Shown here: in pieces, positions 36,851 through 46,872 of the stretch
Layout: each line of letters begins with the position of its first letter
How positions within the stretch are numbered: position 1 is the first letter of the stretch
From: Modestobacter sp. VKM Ac-2985
Lineage (GTDB): Bacteria; Actinomycetota; Actinomycetes; Mycobacteriales; Geodermatophilaceae
DNA length: 64,000 nucleotides
Reading direction: 5' to 3'
Assembly: GCF_026967925.1 (NCBI RefSeq)
Contig: NZ_JAPVBI010000003.1
Coordinates: forward strand, 623,070-687,069
Program-made: the position numbers and the translations under genes
The notes under the pieces: model-generated
Database searches by the model: none
Seen by the model: only the letters and a program-made list of their open reading frames with translations
What the model was told of the DNA's origin: nothing

Positions 36851-37408
36851 TCAGAGGTTGTAGGTGCTGTTGATGATGGCGCCCTTGCGGGCGTAGTGGA
36901 TCAACGCGTCCTGCACGTCCAGCGGGTGGCACGGGATGGTGCCGGCGATCAGGTCCTCCTCGCGGAGGCCGTGCAGGCTCAGCCCGAACCGGCAGACGTA
37001 GACCGTGCCACCCTCCTCGACGAACTTCTCGATCTGGGCGTTGATGTTCTGCTCGCCCGGGAAGGCCGAGTCGCCGGTGGTCGGGAAGCCGCGGGTGGCC
37101 ATCGCGTTCATCGCGCCCGGGCCGTAGAAGTAGAGGACCGACTCGTAGCCCTTGCGCAGTGCCCGGAGGGCCTGCAGGCAGGCGACGAAGGCGACCGAGG
37201 ACTCGTGCGCGATGCCGTGCACCAGGGTGAAGTAGGACTCGCCCTCGCCGGCCTGGTAGTCCGGGAAGATCTTGGTGGAGCCGTACAGGTTGCTGCCCTT
37301 GGCGAGCGAGGGGTGGGCGATCTCGCTCCTGCTGGTGTCCTGGGCGGCCTTGAGGTCCGCATCGCTGATCAGCGGGGTACCGGTGGTGGCGGGCAGGGTC
37401 TGGGTCAT
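36851..37408 (-). CDS. MSMEG_0572/Sll0783-family nitrogen-starvation protein
   Basis: A 185-residue soluble protein conserved with Nit1C clusters; Sll0783 of Synechocystis rises under nitrogen starvation. Hallmarks are GSNLYGSTKIFPDYQAGEGE, SYFTLVHGIAHESSVAF, VLYFYGPGAMNAM and YVCRFGLSLHGL. The alternating strand/helix pattern with a buried Cys recalls DsrE-like folds. The molecular function is unknown. AAGGAG precedes the ATG. Ten bases separate its stop from the radical SAM start. Confidence 0.88.
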   Translation of the reverse strand: MTQTLPATTGTPLISDADLKAAQDTSRSEIAHPSLAKGSNLYGSTKIFPDYQAGEGESYFTLVHGIAHESSVAFVACLQALRALRKGYESVLYFYGPGAMNAMATRGFPTTGDSAFPGEQNINAQIEKFVEEGGTVYVCRFGLSLHGLREEDLIAGTIPCHPLDVQDALIHYARKGAIINSTYNL

Positions 37409-37442
37409 GGTGGCGCTCCTTCTCTCGGGACGGTGGTGGTGC

Positions 37443-38285
37443 TCAGTCGAGGCCGTGCAGCGCCTCGAAGTTGCGGCGGAAGACCAGGTCGGTGAGCTCG
37501 GTGCCGGCGGTGGCCGCCAGCAGGCGGGCGTGCTCGCCCTCGAAGTCGCCCCAGGGCTGGTCGGAGGCGAAGAGCACGCGGTCGTGGCCGGCGCCGTGCC
37601 GCTCGATCTCGGCGGCGAGCCAGCGCGGGGCGAAGCCGATGGCCCAGCTGGTGTCGGTGTAGACGCGCTTGCCGGCGGCGATCCAGTCGAAGAAGCGGGA
37701 GCCGATGAGCTTGATGTGCCCGCTCATCCCCCCGCCCAGGTGCACCAGGTGCACGGCGACGTCGTCGGCGTACCGGTCGACCAGCTGGCCGATCTGGTCG
37801 ATGTCGCTGGCGGCACCGGGGCTGGTGTGCACGTGCACGACCAGGCCGTGCTCCCGGGCGGTGGCGAAGACGGCGTCCAGCTGGGGGCGGCAGTCGGCGG
37901 CGTCGACCCGGCCGCCCAGCAGGAAGGAGAGCTTCAGCGCGGTGACGCCGTGCTCACCGGCGAGGGCGAGCGCCTTCTCCGTCGCGACGGCGTCCTGGGG
38001 TCGGGGGCTGGTCCAGAGCCCGGCCCGGATCCGGTCGTCCCGCTGGGCCGCCTCGACCACCAGCTCGTTGAGCGCGAAGGACGCGGTCACGTCGGGTACG
38101 CCGTAGTTGGGGATCACCAGCGCGCGCTCGGTGCCCTCCCGGTCGAGGTCGGCGATCAGCTCGGCGATGGTGGCGCGGGCACTGGTGTCCGGGTGGACGG
38201 CGGGCCCGCCGTAGAAGGGGTGGGCGGGCAGGACGCCGAGGTGCCGGTGCGCGTCGTGCACCCGAGCCGGTGCCCACCTCGTCAT
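37443..38285 (-). CDS. Amidohydrolase (ACMSD-like), first gene of the Nit1C operon
   Basis: A 280-residue TIM-barrel metal-dependent hydrolase. Metal-ligand-like residues appear in VHDAHRHLG at the N-terminus, KLSFLLG, VVHVHTSPG, HLVHLGGG and the terminal Asp in LFASDQPWGDFEG. This is the amidohydrolase-2 pattern of decarboxylases and lactonases. In this cluster it may process the nitrilase pathway's product; the substrate is unknown. The ATG at 38285 (MTRWAPARVHD) is preferred to the upstream frame, which is Arg/Ser-rich. It is divergent from the MSMEG_0570-type gene across a 185-base control region. Confidence 0.82.
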   Translation of the reverse strand: MTRWAPARVHDAHRHLGVLPAHPFYGGPAVHPDTSARATIAELIADLDREGTERALVIPNYGVPDVTASFALNELVVEAAQRDDRIRAGLWTSPRPQDAVATEKALALAGEHGVTALKLSFLLGGRVDAADCRPQLDAVFATAREHGLVVHVHTSPGAASDIDQIGQLVDRYADDVAVHLVHLGGGMSGHIKLIGSRFFDWIAAGKRVYTDTSWAIGFAPRWLAAEIERHGAGHDRVLFASDQPWGDFEGEHARLLAATAGTELTDLVFRRNFEALHGLD

Positions 38286-38327
38286 GGGAGAAGGCTGGTC
38301 GGCGGGCGTGTCCGGGTGGTGACGTCC

Positions 38328-38346
38328 GGAAACAGATCCTGTTGCC
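38328..38346. promoter_or_regulatory. Dyad in the divergent control region of the Nit1C cluster
   Basis: GGAAACAG-ATC-CTGTTGCC, arms matching at seven of eight positions. GTGAC lies five bases before the GAAAC of the left arm, reminiscent of half-sites for the nitrogen regulator GlnR but with spacing one base short. It lies between the starts at 38285 and 38471 and could control both. Confidence 0.4.
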
Positions 38347-38458
38347 GACCGCGGCGTCCCGGCGACCCTGATGTCGGCGCGGTTGCCCCGCGTGGCGTGG
38401 GTCACCGGGGCGCGGCCGAGGGCGTGGTCCCGGGTGGGGACCGGGCCGCCGCGTCGGC

Positions 38459-38464
38459 CACACT
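38459..38464 (+). promoter_or_regulatory. Candidate -10 element, leaderless MSMEG_0570-type mRNA
   Basis: CACACT ends six bases before GTG 38471; no Shine-Dalgarno is seen. Same hexamer and spacing as at 12760. Confidence 0.35.
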
Positions 38465-38470
38465 CCCCGG

Positions 38471-38761
38471 GTGCCCGAGGTGCAGATGGACGTCGAGTGG
38501 CCCGACGGGACCCGCGAGTGGCTGTACTCGCCGTCCACGATCGTGGAGGAGGTGTTCTCCCCCGGCGGCGTCCACCCCCTCGGGGAGTTCGTCGAGCTGA
38601 CCCGGCAGGCCATGACCGAGGCCAGTGACCGGGTGCGGGCCCGCTACGGGTTCCCGTGCACGCGGGCGGCGGCCACGCTCGCCGCCGTCGAGGCGACCGC
38701 CACCCGGCTCAGCGGCCGGGCGGGCGAGGGCGACGTGCGGGTGGCCGGCTTCCGCCGCTGA
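38471..38761 (+). CDS. MSMEG_0570-family nitrogen-starvation protein
   Basis: A 96-residue soluble protein. Family landmarks are VEWPDGTREWLYSPST, VEEVFSPGGVHPLGEFV and an ASDRVRARYGFPCTRAA stretch with one Cys. The function is unknown, but it travels with Nit1C nitrilase clusters. It is the only cluster gene on the plus strand and is divergent from the amidohydrolase. It faces the end of the PEP synthase gene 16 bases away. Confidence 0.83.
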   Translation: MPEVQMDVEWPDGTREWLYSPSTIVEEVFSPGGVHPLGEFVELTRQAMTEASDRVRARYGFPCTRAAATLAAVEATATRLSGRAGEGDVRVAGFRR

Positions 38762-38777
38762 GCGCCGGCCCCGGCCG

Positions 38778-41210
38778 TCAGGCCGGGCGGGAGGTCCTCG
38801 CCAGGTGCAGCCAGGTGTCGACGACGGTGTCCGGGTTGAGCGACATCGACTCGATCCCCTGGGCCACCAGCCACTCGGCCAGGTCGGGGTGGTCACTGGG
38901 GCCCTGACCGCAGATGCCGACGTACTTGCCGCGCTCCAGGCAGGCCCTGATCGCCATCTCCAGCACGGCGAGGACGGCGGGGTTGCGCTCGTCGAAGCTG
39001 CCGGCCACCAGGCTGGAGTCGCGGTCCAGGCCGAGCACCAGCTGGGTCATGTCGTTGGAGCCGATGGAGAAGCCGTCGACGTGGTCGAGGAACTGGTGGG
39101 CCAGCAGCGCGTTGGACGGCAGCTCGCACATCATCACCACCGACAGGCCGTTCTCCCCGCGGCGCAGGCCGTGCTCGCCGAGCAGGCGCACCACGCCCTC
39201 GATCTCCGCCACGGTCCGGACGAACGGGATCATGATCTTGACGTTGGTCAGCCCCATCTCGTCCCGGACGTACCGCAGCGCCTCACACTCCATCGCGAAG
39301 CAGTCGGCGAAGTCGGCCGACAGGTACCGCGAGGCCCCGCGGTAGCCCAGCATCGGGTTCTCCTCGTGCGGCTCGTAGGCCTCGCCGCCGAGCAGGTTGG
39401 CGTACTCGTTGGACTTGAAGTCGCTCATCCGCACGATCACCGGCTCGGGCGCGAACGCCGCGGCGATCATCGAGATGCCCTCGGCCACCCGCTGCACGAA
39501 GAAGTCCCGCGCCGAGGGGTAGGCGACGATCCGCTCTTCGATCTGGGCCTTCAGCGGGGCGTCCAGGGTGTCCAGCTCCAGCAGTGCCCGGGGGTGGATG
39601 CCGATCTGCCGGTTGATGATGAACTCCAGCCGGGCCAGCCCGACCCCGGCGTGCGGCAGCCGGGAGAAGGCGAAGGCCTGCTCCGGCGTCCCGACGTTCA
39701 TCATGATCTTGGTGGGGATCGCCGGCATGGCGTCCAGCTCGGTCTCGGCCACCTCGAAGCCCACCTCGCCGGCGTAGACCAGGCCGGTGTCGCCCTCGGC
39801 GCAGGAGACGGTGACCGGGTCGCCGTCGTGCAGTGCGCGGGTCGCGGTGCCGGTGCCGACGACGGCGGGGATGCCGAGCTCGCGGGCGATGATCGCCGCG
39901 TGGCAGGTCCGCCCGCCGCGGTTGGTCACGATCGCCGAGGCCCGCTTCATGATCGGTTCCCAGTCCGGGTCGGTCATGTCGGCGACGAGCACGTCACCGG
40001 GGGTGAAGGAGTCCATCTCGTCGATGTCGGTGAGCACCCGGACCGCGCCCGCGCCGATCTTCTGCCCGATCGCCCGCCCCTCGACCACGACGTCCCCGGT
40101 GCCGGTGAGCCGGTAGCGCGCGGAGGTGGTGCCGGCGCGCGACTGCACCGTCTCCGGCCGCGCCTGCAGGATCATCAGCTGCCCGGTCAGGCCGTCCTTG
40201 CCCCACTCGATGTCCATCGGCCGGCCGTAGTGCTCCTCGATCTTCAGCGCCTGGCGGGCCAGTTCGAGGACCTCGTCGTCGGTGAGGGACAGCTTCCGGC
40301 GGTCGGCGGGGTCGACGTCGACGAACTCCGTCGTCCGGCCGACCTCGTCGTGCGCGGTGTAGACCATCTTGGTGGCCTTCTCCCCCACCCCGCGCTTGAG
40401 GACGGCGGGGCGCCCGGCGCGCAGGGCGGGCTTGTAGACGTAGAACTCGTCCGGGTTGACCGCGCCCTGCACCACGCCCTCCCCCAGCCCGTAGGCGGAC
40501 GTGATGAAGACGGCGTCGGAGAAGCCGGACTCGGTGTCCATGGTGAAGAGCACGCCCGAGGCCCCGACGTCGGAGCGGACCATCCGCTGCACGCCGGCGG
40601 ACAGCGACACCGACTCGTGGTCGAAGCCGTGGTGCACCCGGTAGGCGATCGCCCGGTCGTTGTAGAGGGAGGCGTAGACCTCCCGGACCGCCTGCAGCAC
40701 CGCGTCGATGCCGCGCACGTTGAGGAAGGTCTCCTGCTGGCCGGCGAAGGAGGCGTCGGGCAGGTCCTCGGCGGTGGCGCTGGAGCGCACCGCGAAGGAG
40801 GCCTCGGCGTCGTCCCCGGCGAGCTCCTCGTAGGCGGCGCGGATGTCGGCCTCCAGCGCCGGCGGGAACGGCTGCTCGACCACCTCCCGGCGGATCTCCG
40901 TGCCGGCGGCGGACAGCGCCCGGACGTCGTCGGTGTCCAGCGTGCGCAGCCGCTCGGCGATCCGGGCCGCCAGCCCGGTGTCGCCGAGGAAGCGCTGGTA
41001 GGCCGCGGCGGTGGTGGCGAAGCCGTCGGGGACGCTGACCCCGGCGTCGGCGAGGTTGGAGATCATCTCGCCCAGCGAGGCGTTCTTCCCGCCGACGACC
41101 TCCAGGTCGCCGAGGCCGAGCTGGGCGAACCAGCGGACGTTGTCGCCGTCGTCCCTGCTCGCTGCTGCGGTGCTGCCGGGCGGGGCCTCGGGTGTGGTGT
41201 CGGTGCTCAT
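38778..41210 (-). CDS. ppsA: Phosphoenolpyruvate synthase (pyruvate, water dikinase)
   Basis: An 810-residue enzyme making PEP from pyruvate with ATP and water for gluconeogenesis. N-terminal ATP-grasp domain ([32 protein letters not shown]), central phosphohistidine domain with catalytic His in [15 protein letters not shown], and C-terminal PEP/pyruvate barrel ([51 protein letters not shown]). The length matches E. coli PpsA (792). The start ATG overlaps the stop of the upstream regulator gene (ATGA). Regulation is thus likely both translational coupling and reversible phosphorylation by that partner. Confidence 0.96.
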   Translation of the reverse strand: MSTDTTPEAPPGSTAAASRDDGDNVRWFAQLGLGDLEVVGGKNASLGEMISNLADAGVSVPDGFATTAAAYQRFLGDTGLAARIAERLRTLDTDDVRALSAAGTEIRREVVEQPFPPALEADIRAAYEELAGDDAEASFAVRSSATAEDLPDASFAGQQETFLNVRGIDAVLQAVREVYASLYNDRAIAYRVHHGFDHESVSLSAGVQRMVRSDVGASGVLFTMDTESGFSDAVFITSAYGLGEGVVQGAVNPDEFYVYKPALRAGRPAVLKRGVGEKATKMVYTAHDEVGRTTEFVDVDPADRRKLSLTDDEVLELARQALKIEEHYGRPMDIEWGKDGLTGQLMILQARPETVQSRAGTTSARYRLTGTGDVVVEGRAIGQKIGAGAVRVLTDIDEMDSFTPGDVLVADMTDPDWEPIMKRASAIVTNRGGRTCHAAIIARELGIPAVVGTGTATRALHDGDPVTVSCAEGDTGLVYAGEVGFEVAETELDAMPAIPTKIMMNVGTPEQAFAFSRLPHAGVGLARLEFIINRQIGIHPRALLELDTLDAPLKAQIEERIVAYPSARDFFVQRVAEGISMIAAAFAPEPVIVRMSDFKSNEYANLLGGEAYEPHEENPMLGYRGASRYLSADFADCFAMECEALRYVRDEMGLTNVKIMIPFVRTVAEIEGVVRLLGEHGLRRGENGLSVVMMCELPSNALLAHQFLDHVDGFSIGSNDMTQLVLGLDRDSSLVAGSFDERNPAVLAVLEMAIRACLERGKYVGICGQGPSDHPDLAEWLVAQGIESMSLNPDTVVDTWLHLARTSRPA

Positions 41211-42106
41211 GGTCGGGGGGTCCTTCCTCGCCGGAGGTCGTGGCCGGACTGTGGGCGGTCGGAGCCGCGCCGCTGCCGGGCCAGGGTCTGGATCACCACG
41301 GCGGCGATCTCCTCGACGGAGGCCGCCGAGGTGTCGACCGTGGGCAGGGAGTGGGTCTCGTACATCGCCGTCGCCCGGCGCAGCTCGTAGCGGCACTGCT
41401 CCTCCGAGGAGTACCGGGAGTCCGGGCGCCGTTCCTGGCGGACCCGGCTGAGCCGGGAGACCGTGGTGGTCAGCCCGAAGCACCGGTCCCGGAGGTCCTT
41501 CACCGGGCGGGGCAGGTCGGTGGTCTCCAGGTCCTCGTCGACCAGCGGGTAGTTGGCGACGAACAGGCCGTGCTGCAGCGCCAGGTACATCGCGGTCGGC
41601 GTCTTCCCGCAGCGGGACGGCGCCAGCAGGACGACGTCGGCCCGGTCCAGTCCGCGCGGGCTCAGGCCGTCGTCGTGCTCGATGGCGAACTCGATCGCCG
41701 CCATCCGGCTGTTGTAGCGCCGGACGTCGCCGACCCCGTGCAGCCTCCGGGCCTCCCGCAACCCACGGGTGCCCAGCTGCTCCTCGACCCGGTCCATGTG
41801 GATGCCGAAGAAGTCGATGATCGGGGCCTTGGTCCTCAGCAGCTCCTCGCGCACCTCGTCGACCGCGGCGGTGGTGAACACCAGCGGGGTGACCGGCCCC
41901 TCCATCGCCTCGTCGAGCTGGGCGACCACCTCGCGGGCCTCCTCGACCGAGGAGATGAACGGGATGAGAGTGCGCTCGAAGTGCACGTCGGGGAACTGGA
42001 TGAGCAGCGCGTTGCCCATCGTCTCGGCGCTGATCCCGGTGCTGTCGGACAGGAAGAACACCGGGACGACGGCGTCCGGGTCGTGCTCCGGCAGGTCAGC
42101 CGTCAT
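41207..42106 (-). CDS. ppsR: PEP synthase regulatory protein (bifunctional kinase/phosphorylase, DUF299)
   Basis: A 299-residue protein that in its family inactivates PEP synthase by ADP-dependent Thr phosphorylation and reactivates it by Pi-dependent dephosphorylation. Landmarks are [19 protein letters not shown], the P-loop-like [17 protein letters not shown] and YPLVDEDL. The first 12 residues and the last 25 (Arg/Pro-rich) are extensions. AGAGGTG precedes ATG 42106. It directly precedes ppsA with a four-base overlap. Confidence 0.93.
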   Translation of the reverse strand: MTADLPEHDPDAVVPVFFLSDSTGISAETMGNALLIQFPDVHFERTLIPFISSVEEAREVVAQLDEAMEGPVTPLVFTTAAVDEVREELLRTKAPIIDFFGIHMDRVEEQLGTRGLREARRLHGVGDVRRYNSRMAAIEFAIEHDDGLSPRGLDRADVVLLAPSRCGKTPTAMYLALQHGLFVANYPLVDEDLETTDLPRPVKDLRDRCFGLTTTVSRLSRVRQERRPDSRYSSEEQCRYELRRATAMYETHSLPTVDTSAASVEEIAAVVIQTLARQRRGSDRPQSGHDLRRGRTPRP

Positions 42107-42231
42107 GCAGCACCTCTGGTCTTCCGCGTCGTTGCAGAGAGAAGCGAGCTCTTCGGTGAGCATCCTCCGTCGGCGGCCTCCCGCGCACCTGCGCGGCTGC
42201 GCCGACCGGGACGGCGCCGGTCGCCGCCCGG

Positions 42232-43485
42232 TCAGATCCTGTCGCCGCGCCAGCGCAGCACCTCCAGCGCCGCGGCGACGGCGATCGTGTTCTCGGCCAG
42301 CGGCCGCGGCAGGAGCTCCTCGGCCCGGGCCAGCCGGCGGAGCACCGTGTTGCGGTGGGTGAACGACAGCGCCGCCGTCCGGGTGGCGTTGCCCAGCTCG
42401 CGGACGTAGACCAGGACCGTGTCCCGGGTGACCGCATCCGCGGCGAGCAGGCCGCCGAGGGTGTCGGTGAGGAACTCCTCGACCCGGTCCGGAGCGCTGG
42501 TGAGCAGCGCCACCAGCTGCACGTCCTCGTAGCGGGCGACCTGCTGGGGTGAGGTGAGCCGGTCGAGCATCTGCTGGGTGGTCACCGCGTCCAGGTGGCT
42601 GCGCCGGAAGCCCTCGACGTCGGCCCCCGGTCGGCCCACGGCCACCCGGACGTCGGGGGCCGCGGCCAGCCCGGCGGCCACCGCGTCCGCCTCGGGCGCA
42701 CGGCCGATCGGCAGCCACACCCAGAGTGCGGCCGCGCCGGCGACCACGGTCAACCGCCGGGCCGCACCGCCGGCCCGCATCGCCGCCTCGGCTGCGGCCT
42801 CCAGCTGGTCGGAACCAGCGCCGGCAGCGTCGCTCCAGACGACGACGGCGGTGTGCGGTCCGGTGAGGCCGTAGCCCAGCTGCGCCTCGGCCCGGGCCCG
42901 GGACAGCGGCGCACCCTCCAGCAGCAGCGACACCGTGGCGCGGCGCTCGGCGTGCGCACCACGGGTCAGCTCGGCGCGCTCGGCGGCCATCCGGGCGGAG
43001 ACCGAGGCCACGGTGTCGTCGATGAACGTGCTGATCGACCGCGCCGACACGTCCAGCAGCTCACGCAGCTCGGCGGTGTCCGCGGTGAGCTGGAAGCAGA
43101 TGTCCATCCACCGACGCCAGGCGACCGCCTGGGCGGTGCGGTAGGCGTCCAAACCCCGGTGGTCCAGCCCGCGTCGGACCAGGTCCCGGGCCCCCTCCAG
43201 CACCTCGGGCCCCAGGTCGACCGTCACCCGCTCCCCGGGGCGCTGCACGTTGGCCGCCGCCCAGCGCAGCAGGTTGGCACGGTTGGCCCGACGGGCCCCC
43301 TCGGCGAGCACCGGGTCCTCGGCGACCGGGCGCATCCCGGACCCGCTCAACGCCGCGGTGTGCAGCTCCGCGACCCACTCGGCCCGGGGGTCCAGGGCGA
43401 GCTCCGCGCCGCGCCGGAACAGCTCCCGGACGGCCGGCGAGGGGGTGGGCCACTCGGCGGTCACCGGTTCATCGTGCACCCTCAC
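42232..43485 (-). CDS. PucR/CdaR-type helix-turn-helix regulator
   Basis: A 417-residue regulator with a long N-terminal sensor region (about 1-160), a GGDEF-like middle (LGYGLTGPHTAVVVWSD, VRVAVGRP) and the PucR C-terminal helix-turn-helix (YVRELGNATRTAALSFTHRNTVLRRL, ending IAVAAALEVLRWRG). It is divergent from the Baeyer-Villiger monooxygenase operon with 89 bases between starts, so it likely controls that operon in response to a substrate. The GTG at 43485 is the outermost start; a shorter start is possible. Confidence 0.85.
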   Translation of the reverse strand: MRVHDEPVTAEWPTPSPAVRELFRRGAELALDPRAEWVAELHTAALSGSGMRPVAEDPVLAEGARRANRANLLRWAAANVQRPGERVTVDLGPEVLEGARDLVRRGLDHRGLDAYRTAQAVAWRRWMDICFQLTADTAELRELLDVSARSISTFIDDTVASVSARMAAERAELTRGAHAERRATVSLLLEGAPLSRARAEAQLGYGLTGPHTAVVVWSDAAGAGSDQLEAAAEAAMRAGGAARRLTVVAGAAALWVWLPIGRAPEADAVAAGLAAAPDVRVAVGRPGADVEGFRRSHLDAVTTQQMLDRLTSPQQVARYEDVQLVALLTSAPDRVEEFLTDTLGGLLAADAVTRDTVLVYVRELGNATRTAALSFTHRNTVLRRLARAEELLPRPLAENTIAVAAALEVLRWRGDRI

Positions 43486-43574
43486 GGGCCGAGGACGGTG
43501 CGGATCGTGCTGGCAGAACGCCGTCCCGGCACGGAGAGTCGAGACAGCGCCGTCCCTGCTGACCTGGAGCGAAC

Positions 43575-45068
43575 ATGAGCACCCCGACCCCCGTCGAGCA
43601 CCTCGACGTCCTGATCGTGGGCGCCGGCCTCTCCGGCATCGGCGCCGCGTACTACCTGCAGCGCGACCACCCGCAGCGCTCCTTCGCGCTGCTGGAGGCC
43701 CGCGGCGCCACCGGCGGCACCTGGGACCTGTTCCGGTACCCGGGCATCCGTTCGGACTCCGACCTGCACACCTTCGGCTACGAGTTCGCGCCGTGGCGCG
43801 ACCCGCAGTCCATCGCCGGCGCCGACCGGATCCTCGACTACCTGCGCGGCACCGCCGCCGAGCACGGGATCGATCGCCACGTGCGCTTCCACTCCCGGGT
43901 CGTCGCCGCCGCGTGGTCGTCGGAGCAGGCGCGGTGGACCGTCGAGGTGGAGCGCACCGACACCGGCGAGCGGACGGCGCTGACCTGCGGCTGGCTGTTC
44001 GTCGCCGGCGGCTACTACCGCTACGACGAGGGGTTCACCCCGCACTTCGAGGGGCGCGAGCGGTTCGGCGGCCAGATCGTGCACCCGCAGCACTGGCCCG
44101 AGGAGCTGGACACCGCGGGCAAGCGGGTCGTCGTCATCGGCAGCGGGGCCACCGCGGTCACCCTCGTCCCGGCGCTGGCCGAGACGGCGGCGTCCGTCAC
44201 CATGCTGCAGCGCACGCCCAGCTACGTCATGCCGGTGCCGGCCGAGGACAAGCTGGCCAACCGGCTGCGTCGGGTGCTGGGCGAGGAGCGTGCCCACCCG
44301 CTGATCCGCCGCAAGAACATCGCCACGGGCCGGCTGGTCTGGCAGTTCTGCCAGCGGCACCCGGAGCGGGCCCGGAAGCTCATCCGCTGGGTCAACGCCA
44401 AGCAGCTCCCCGCGGGCTATCCGGTCGACGAGCACTTCAACCCGCCGTACGGCCCGTGGGACCAGCGGCTGTGCGCCGTGCCGGACGGCGACCTGTTCCG
44501 CGCGATCCGTGAGGACCGGGCCGAGGTCGTCACCGACCGGATCGTCACCTTCACCGAGACCGGGGTGCTGCTGGCGTCCGGTCGAGAGCTGCCGGCCGAC
44601 GTGATCGTCACCGCCACCGGGCTGAACCTGCAGGCGTTCGGCGGGATCCGGTTCACCGTCGAGGGCCGGCAGGTGCGGCTGCCGGAGACCATCGCCTACA
44701 AGGGGATGATGTTGTCCGGCGTGCCCAACCTCGCCTTCGCGGTCGGCTACACCAACAGCTCCTGGACGCTGAAGATCGGGCTGCTCTGCGAGCACTTCAC
44801 CCGGCTGCTCAGCCACCTGGACGCGCACGGGTACGACAGCGTCCGCCCCGAGCCCCGGGACCCGGACATGCCCACCCGACCGTTCCTCGACTTCGCCGCC
44901 GGCTACGTCCAGCGGGCCGTCCACCAGCTGCCGCGACAAGGCGACCGGATGCCCTGGCTGACGTCGATGGACTACCGGTCGGACGTCAAGCTGCTCCGGG
45001 CCGACAGCGTCGTCGACCCGGAGCTCGTCTTCACCCGCAGCGGCGCGGCCGAGCAGGTGGCCGCGTGA
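43575..45068 (+). CDS. Flavin-containing / Baeyer-Villiger monooxygenase (EthA/MymA-like)
   Basis: A 497-residue class B flavoprotein. FAD motif [18 protein letters not shown], the Baeyer-Villiger fingerprint [12 protein letters not shown], and NADPH motif [18 protein letters not shown]. These enzymes insert oxygen next to a carbonyl or oxidise S/N atoms. [20 protein letters not shown] is typical of the EthA/MymA group. GGAG precedes the ATG. Its stop overlaps the next start (GTGA). With the hydrolase and SDR downstream it makes a logical route: alcohol to ketone (SDR), ketone to ester (this enzyme), ester to acid plus alcohol (hydrolase). The substrate is unknown. Confidence 0.9.
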   Translation: MSTPTPVEHLDVLIVGAGLSGIGAAYYLQRDHPQRSFALLEARGATGGTWDLFRYPGIRSDSDLHTFGYEFAPWRDPQSIAGADRILDYLRGTAAEHGIDRHVRFHSRVVAAAWSSEQARWTVEVERTDTGERTALTCGWLFVAGGYYRYDEGFTPHFEGRERFGGQIVHPQHWPEELDTAGKRVVVIGSGATAVTLVPALAETAASVTMLQRTPSYVMPVPAEDKLANRLRRVLGEERAHPLIRRKNIATGRLVWQFCQRHPERARKLIRWVNAKQLPAGYPVDEHFNPPYGPWDQRLCAVPDGDLFRAIREDRAEVVTDRIVTFTETGVLLASGRELPADVIVTATGLNLQAFGGIRFTVEGRQVRLPETIAYKGMMLSGVPNLAFAVGYTNSSWTLKIGLLCEHFTRLLSHLDAHGYDSVRPEPRDPDMPTRPFLDFAAGYVQRAVHQLPRQGDRMPWLTSMDYRSDVKLLRADSVVDPELVFTRSGAAEQVAA

Positions 45069-46003
45069 GCGCCGCGGACCTGGACCGGTTCGTCGACCTG
45101 CCCGCCGGCCCGCGGCTCTGCTACCGGACCGACGGCCCGGACGACGGCGTCCCACTGCTGCTCATCGCCGGCCTCGGCCTGGACCTCACCTCCTGGCCGC
45201 AGCGGATGGTCGACGGGTTCACCGGCTCCGGCTTCCGCGTCGTCCGCCTCGACAACCGCGACATCGGCCGCTCCAGCGTGATCGGCACCCGGTCCCCGGG
45301 GCGGCTGCGCCAGCTGCTGGCCCGGCCACGGCCGGACGCCTACGACCTCGCGGACATGGCGGCGGACACCCACGGGCTGCTCGAGCACCTGGACGTCGAC
45401 CGCGCCCACCTGGTCGGCATGTCGATGGGCGGCATGATCGCCCAGACGCTCGCCGCGCGACACCCGGACCGGGTCGCCAGCCTGACGTCGATCTTCTCCA
45501 CCACCGGGAACCGGCGGATCGGGCAGCCGGCCCGCTCCACGCTGGCGCGGCTGGCCCAGGCGCCGGCGCGCACGGTCGAGGAGTCGGTCGAGCGCCACCT
45601 CGCCCTGCTGCGGCACATCGGCTCCCCGACCGCCCTGCCCGACGACGACCTGGAGCGGACCTGGGCGCTGGGGCTGTGGGAGCGGGGCGGCGGGGCGCGG
45701 GCCCGGGCCGGTGTGCCACGGCAGATCAGCGCGATCCAGGCCTCCGGCGACCGGACGGCGGAGCTGCGGCGGATCACCGCACCCACCCTCGTGGTGCACG
45801 GGTCGGCCGACCGGATGGTCCACCCGAGCGGCGGCCGGGCGACCGCGGCCGCCGTCCCCGGCGCCCGGTTCGTCGAGCTCCCCGACCTGGGGCACCACCT
45901 GGCCCCCGGCGTCGTCGACCAGCTCGTCGACCTCACCACCGACCTCGCCCGCAGCACCGGCGCCCCGCTCGCGCCGCTGGCACCGACAGGAGACCCCCGA
46001 TGA
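45065..46003 (+). CDS. Alpha/beta-hydrolase (esterase) of the monooxygenase operon
   Basis: A 312-residue serine hydrolase: oxyanion region [14 protein letters not shown], nucleophile [10 protein letters not shown], Asp in [11 protein letters not shown] and His in LGHHLAPGV. It is overlapped by four bases at both ends by its neighbours, so it is co-translated. The likely role is cleaving the ester or lactone formed by the Baeyer-Villiger enzyme, as in ketone catabolic operons and the mycobacterial mymA operon (with lipR). The role is inferred from context. Confidence 0.87.
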   Translation: MSAADLDRFVDLPAGPRLCYRTDGPDDGVPLLLIAGLGLDLTSWPQRMVDGFTGSGFRVVRLDNRDIGRSSVIGTRSPGRLRQLLARPRPDAYDLADMAADTHGLLEHLDVDRAHLVGMSMGGMIAQTLAARHPDRVASLTSIFSTTGNRRIGQPARSTLARLAQAPARTVEESVERHLALLRHIGSPTALPDDDLERTWALGLWERGGGARARAGVPRQISAIQASGDRTAELRRITAPTLVVHGSADRMVHPSGGRATAAAVPGARFVELPDLGHHLAPGVVDQLVDLTTDLARSTGAPLAPLAPTGDPR

Positions 46004-46842
46004 GCAGCGTGCAGGGCAAGGTCGCCGTCATCACCGGCGCCGGGTCGGGCATCGGCCGGCAGCTGGCCCTCGAACTGGTGCGGCGCGGTGCCCGCGTTGC
46101 GGTGTCCGACGTGGACGCGGACCGGTCGGCCGCGACCGCCGCCCGCGCCCGGGCACTCGGTGCCGAGGTGCACAGCGCCGTCCTCGACGTCGCCGACCGC
46201 GCCGCCGTCCTGGCGTACGCCACCACGGTGGCCGACCACTTCGGCGTGGTGCACCAGGTCTACAACAACGCCGGGGTCGCGGGCGGCGGCACGGTGCTGG
46301 ACAGCGAGTGGGCGGACTACGACCGGATCCTGGGCATCAACCTCTTCGGCGTCCTGCACGGCACCAAGGCGTTCCTCCCCCACCTGATCGCCTCCGGGGA
46401 CGGGCACGTCGTCAACGTGTCCAGCCTCAACGGGGTCATGGGCCAGGCGTCGCTGAACGCCTACAGCGCGAGCAAGTTCGCCGTCCGCGGGTTCACCGAG
46501 GCGCTCCGCAGCGAGATGCTGGTGGCCGGGCACCCGGTGCAGGTGACCGTGGTCCACCCCGGTGGCGTCCGCACCGACATCTCGGCCGCGGCGCTGGCGC
46601 ACTCCCGGCAGCACGGCACGGTCACGGCCGACGACGAGGCCCGGGCGCGGATGTACGAGGAGAAGCTGCTGCGGATGCCCGCCGAGCAGGCGGCCCGGGT
46701 CATCGTGGACGGCGTGGAGGCCGGCCGCTCCCGGGTGCTGGTCGGCACCGACGCGAAGGTCGTCGACCTGCTGGTGCGGCTGCTCCCCGCCACCTACCCG
46801 CGGCTGGCGGCCCTGGTCCAGCGGCGGGCGCTCCGCGACTGA
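46000..46842 (+). CDS. Short-chain dehydrogenase/reductase
   Basis: A 280-residue classical SDR: cofactor motif VITGAGSGIGRQLAL, NNAGVAGG, and catalytic Ser-Tyr-Lys in VSSLNGVMGQASLNAYSASK. Asp after the second strand (VSDVDADRS) suggests NAD preference. AGGAGA precedes ATG 46000, which overlaps the hydrolase stop. The C-terminal extension (VLLGTD-like, VRLLPATYPRLAALV) resembles mycobacterial SadH-type proteins. It probably oxidises the alcohol feeding the monooxygenase, or the alcohol released by the hydrolase. Confidence 0.9.
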   Translation: MSSVQGKVAVITGAGSGIGRQLALELVRRGARVAVSDVDADRSAATAARARALGAEVHSAVLDVADRAAVLAYATTVADHFGVVHQVYNNAGVAGGGTVLDSEWADYDRILGINLFGVLHGTKAFLPHLIASGDGHVVNVSSLNGVMGQASLNAYSASKFAVRGFTEALRSEMLVAGHPVQVTVVHPGGVRTDISAAALAHSRQHGTVTADDEARARMYEEKLLRMPAEQAARVIVDGVEAGRSRVLVGTDAKVVDLLVRLLPATYPRLAALVQRRALRD

Positions 46843-46872
46843 TCCGGGTCGGCTGCCCCAGCGGCGGGACGG

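Noticed and set aside
38319-38333. GTGAC-N5-GAAAC as a GlnR box
   Set aside because: The spacer is one base short of the expected six, and the second pair of half-sites is not seen. Kept only as a hint in the dyad entry.
38625-41390. Open frame of 921 codons on the plus strand opposite ppsA
   Set aside because: Complementary to a conserved PEP synthase; low-complexity composition with no motif.
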